From assembly GCA_002835675.1 (NCBI GenBank), contig PIZR01000003.1, positions 310,001 through 374,000 of the forward strand: a stretch of 64,000 bases of DNA. The letters run 5' to 3'. Shown in pieces: positions 61,582 to 64,000 of the stretch. Source of the stretch: Bacillus sp. BA3. GTDB lineage: Bacteria > Bacillota > Bacilli > Bacillales > DSM-1321. Both the position numbers and the translations under genes were made by a program. The stretch's first letter is position 1. Each line of letters begins with the position of its first letter. A model generated the notes under the pieces. The model had not been told where the DNA came from, did no database searches, and saw only the letters and a list, made by a program, of their open reading frames with translations.

Positions 61582-62331
61582 TTAATATTCAAACGTTATG
61601 ATTGGTGTGCCAACTACAAAGTTCGTTCGGTCACCCAATCCTTCTGTCCGTAGCCCAAACTGCAAATTTAATTTTTCTTTTGTCAAAGGTTGTTTAAACA
61701 ATGTTGAATGTGCAGATATAGATGTAAAGTTTGTTTCATGCACACTCTCAATTTCCCTTGCTTGGAACATATCTAACAGGTCTTCAGTTTTAGAGCTTAA
61801 AACCGAATCCATATTATCATTGATAGACCCTTTAATACAAGAAAAAATTGAAGGAGTTCCTATAAATAGGTCATTCACCCTGTTTTGGAACGTAGCAGTA
61901 AAAAATGCCGCATTGGCTTTCTTCCACTTTTTCCCCTCCACTTCGTAAATAACATAGGTAACTTTATCAAATTTCTCTTCCGTTGTCATTATTTTGATAG
62001 ACTCGGTCAGACCTGAATCGACATTGTAAGTTAACGCCTCTGCCTTCCAGCCGGAAGCATCATCTTTCCGGTGCCATTGAAATTGAGGGTATTTTCGTTT
62101 TAAAGCTGTAACTTCGATTTCAAACTCTTGTTTAGTTGTAATCTCTTTATTTATTTCTCTAGTGAGTACAGACCAATCGCCTATGTCTAAATCTTTATCT
62201 TTTTGTAACAGTCCCACCAATTTAACTATATCTGGTTTGCTTTCTGCCACAATCGTACTATTCCCTATTAAAATCACCATCAAACCGAGAAATACTATGT
62301 ATGATAACATTTTTTTGTTTAAATTAAACAT
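61582..62331 (-). CDS. ywmB: YwmB family protein (secreted/anchored, TATA-box-binding-like fold)
   Basis: 249 residues with an N-terminal hydrophobic export segment (MLSYIVFLGLMVILIGNSTIVA abridged: YIVFLGLMVILIGNS). The rest is soluble, without catalytic motif, of the DUF1779/YwmB type. AGGGGAGGG precedes ATG. It lies between ywzB and murAA as in B. subtilis. Function unknown. Confidence 0.82.
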   Translation of the reverse strand: MFNLNKKMLSYIVFLGLMVILIGNSTIVAESKPDIVKLVGLLQKDKDLDIGDWSVLTREINKEITTKQEFEIEVTALKRKYPQFQWHRKDDASGWKAEALTYNVDSGLTESIKIMTTEEKFDKVTYVIYEVEGKKWKKANAAFFTATFQNRVNDLFIGTPSIFSCIKGSINDNMDSVLSSKTEDLLDMFQAREIESVHETNFTSISAHSTLFKQPLTKEKLNLQFGLRTEGLGDRTNFVVGTPIITFEY

Positions 62332-62489
62332 GTTAAATCCCTCCCCTTTTACACATTCTTTCCATAAGGAGAGAGATCATACTTCGAGTTTTCCGACAAT
62401 TGGTGACAACTTCCCCTTATACTGGCAGGAAGCAAAAGCGAATACAAGAGTAGAATCATATTTTGCTATAAGAAAATTCTTACAGCATA

Positions 62490-62732
62490 TCAGTCATTAC
62501 TAAACATATACGGAAGTTGATTTGCAAATCCCAGGTAGTCGAGGAAGAAATTACTTACAACTGAACCGATGGCAACCGTTAATAAAATATATAAAACCCT
62601 TGCCTTGATGACAGAATTGGATCTTAATATTTTATCAAAATGTAATGCCTGGAGAGCCCACCAGGTAACTGCGATGAAAAACAAGTGTGCAATTATTCCT
62701 GTTAAAGCCTGCTGTCCCATTGCTGAAAACAT
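62490..62732 (-). CDS. ywzB: YwzB-like DUF1146 membrane protein
   Basis: 80 residues from MFSAMGQQALTG, whose ATG has AGGAGG 7 bases upstream; an ATG two codons earlier is only one base from that site. Two membrane helices (ALTGIIAHLFFIAVTWWAL and VLYILLTVAIGSVVSNFFL) joined by a basic loop. Conserved in Bacilli next to ywmB and the respiratory operons; no known function. Confidence 0.85.
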   Translation of the reverse strand: MFSAMGQQALTGIIAHLFFIAVTWWALQALHFDKILRSNSVIKARVLYILLTVAIGSVVSNFFLDYLGFANQLPYMFSND

Positions 62733-62837
62733 GTACATACCTCCTAAAAGACACCCGAATTCTATTCTAACACAAAACCCCTTCATATTTGGAATTTAAA
62801 AGGAAGAATTGCAAAATATCTTTTTAAAACTGTAAAT

Positions 62838-62866
62838 AGAGGCTTGATCCAATGGAACAAGCCTCT
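62838..62866 (-). terminator. Hairpin after the nuo operon
   Basis: Arms AGAGGCTTG / CAAGCCTCT on the minus strand, 16 bases beyond the nuoN stop, with a moderately T-rich tail. Confidence 0.6.
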
Positions 62867-62881
62867 GATACAGGCATTATA

Positions 62882-64000
62882 TCATTTACTTGAAATAAAG
62901 TCTGTAAATTCGCCAAATTGATCATGAATAAAATCAAAGGCAATATTGGGCGCCACCCCGAAAAGTATGGTGCCTATTACGCAAATGATCAACACAATGT
63001 AAAGACCCGGACGGATTTTAATGACCTTCTCTGAATGAATCGGTCGGAAAAAGACCTGAACCAATAAGCCGAAATAATACACATAGGATACAATGGTACC
63101 TGCAATCATGATTCCCGCAAGGACAAAATGTCCAGGCTCCGTTATGAATGTTCCAAGAAAAATATTAAGTTTGCCAATGAAACCTGTCGTACCGGGGATT
63201 CCAGCAAGCGACAGGATAAATACGGTGAATGCCATGGCAAGATAAGGTGATTTCCTCCCCATTCCTGCAAGAATGCTAATATCTTCTGACCCACTTTGGC
63301 TGGATAGAAGCTGAATGACTGCGAATATACCGATATTCATTAATACATAAGCCATCAGGTAAAACCAGACAGTATCCAGGAGAAAATATCCCCCGCCCAA
63401 TGTGGCCACCGCTACAAGCAGGTAACCCGCATGGGCGATGCTTGAATAAGCGAATAATCGTTTTAAATTTTGCTGCCTTAACGCAACCACATTTCCAATG
63501 ATGATCGTCAGGCCCGCCAACGAAGCTATATAGATATTATTTTTTTCCAAAAAGTCGAGCGCTCCGAACGTATCACCGGAAGCTGTTAGGAACAATGAGA
63601 GAAAAATGCGCAGGATGATGACGAAACCCGCCATTTTCGAAATTACACTCAAGAAGGCTGCGACCGGTGTCGGTGCTCCCTCGTACACATCCGGCGCCCA
63701 CATATGAAATGGAGCGGCAGCTATCTTGAAGGCTATACCTACAAACACCATGAAGAAAGCGAGGCCCATGATGTATTGCAGCTGTCCGTCCGTCATCGCA
63801 GCCATCGTCCGGCTCATTTCGCCTAGATTGACGGAACCGGTCACTCCATATAAATAGCTCATCCCAAATAAAGTGATCGCTGTGGAAATGCCTCCGTTTA
63901 TTACATACTTCATGGACGCTTCGTTGGACTTCCGATCATGCTTGCGTATTCCGACCAATATATAAGATGAAAGTGAAAGCAGTTCCAGTCCAACGAACAG
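62882..64000 (-). CDS. nuoN: NADH-quinone oxidoreductase subunit N (partial at right edge)
   Basis: 373 visible residues; the frame continues past the window edge, so the N-terminus is missing. Many membrane helices with the NuoN/antiporter landmarks: GLELLSLSSYILVG, the proton-channel region FKIAAAPFHMWAPDVYEGAPTPV (abridged: PFHMWAPDVYEG), YSSIAHAGYLL and LAGIPGTTGFIGKL. Membrane-arm subunit of complex I. As nuoN is normally the last nuo gene, an operon probably extends to the right. B. subtilis lacks it; several other Bacillus groups have it. Confidence 0.92.
   Translation of the reverse strand: MFVGLELLSLSSYILVGIRKHDRKSNEASMKYVINGGISTAITLFGMSYLYGVTGSVNLGEMSRTMAAMTDGQLQYIMGLAFFMVFVGIAFKIAAAPFHMWAPDVYEGAPTPVAAFLSVISKMAGFVIILRIFLSLFLTASGDTFGALDFLEKNNIYIASLAGLTIIIGNVVALRQQNLKRLFAYSSIAHAGYLLVAVATLGGGYFLLDTVWFYLMAYVLMNIGIFAVIQLLSSQSGSEDISILAGMGRKSPYLAMAFTVFILSLAGIPGTTGFIGKLNIFLGTFITEPGHFVLAGIMIAGTIVSYVYYFGLLVQVFFRPIHSEKVIKIRPGLYIVLIICVIGTILFGVAPNIAFDFIHDQFGEFTDFISSK

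Overview
The window is chromosomal DNA from a low-GC, Gram-positive, spore-forming bacterium of the Bacillaceae. The right part keeps a gene order known from the Bacillus subtilis ywm-ywp region (ssbB, ywpF, fabZ, flhP, flhO, mbl, spoIIID, spoIIQ, ywnJ, spoIID, murAA, ywmB, ywzB). The presence of a nuo operon, SecA2 with a SLAP-domain partner and a double CDP-glycerol polymerase argues against B. subtilis itself. A Peribacillus/Bacillus simplex-like organism is my guess, by inference only. I see no rRNA, tRNA, CRISPR array, transposase or prophage.

Layout. 1-3.2 kb: end of a surface-polysaccharide cluster (ligase/polymerase, MurJ-type flippase, GT4 glycosyltransferase). 3.2-13.6 kb: wall teichoic acid (poly-glycerol-phosphate) cluster, with TagGH exporter, three CDP-glycerol transferase genes (one a 1109-residue double enzyme), a GT2 decorating enzyme, TagD and TagB, arranged around a 926-base divergent control region. 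13.9-18 kb: LysM-NlpC/P60 hydrolase, LCP ligase and an LtaS-family enzyme. 18.2-21 kb: SecA2 plus a SLAP protein. 21.3-29.2 kb: alkaline phosphatase with an attenuator-like leader, a 21-bp minisatellite, a SpoIID/LytB-domain protein, PBP3-like pbpC and a CorA-like transporter.

29.3-31.6 kb is the most interesting segment. A PlcR/NprR-type (HTH plus TPR) regulator lies divergent from a 37-codon gene that looks like a secreted signalling-peptide precursor ending in a tandem ELPGLY repeat. A 20-bp palindrome (half-site AATATNNCT) occurs four times there: before the regulator, before the peptide gene, and before each of two small unknown genes. This looks like a self-contained peptide quorum-sensing circuit with its own local targets. 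A candidate small RNA also lies in this segment.

31.6-40.5 kb: SWIM and SNF2 (YwqB/YwqA-like) gene pair, LysE exporter and divergent MocR regulator, and copies of a GC-rich dispersed repeat that sits between duplicated terminator hairpins. 40.5-50.3 kb: a very large secreted subtilisin-like protease and a CodY-boxed peptide ABC importer operon. 50.6-64 kb: the conserved block, from competence ssbB (with a ComK-type box) through fabZ, flagellar rod proteins, mbl, sporulation genes, murAA and the end of nuoN at the window edge.

The unifying theme is the cell envelope: teichoic acid synthesis, export and attachment, peptidoglycan synthesis and hydrolysis, accessory secretion, extracellular proteolysis with peptide uptake, and peptide signalling.
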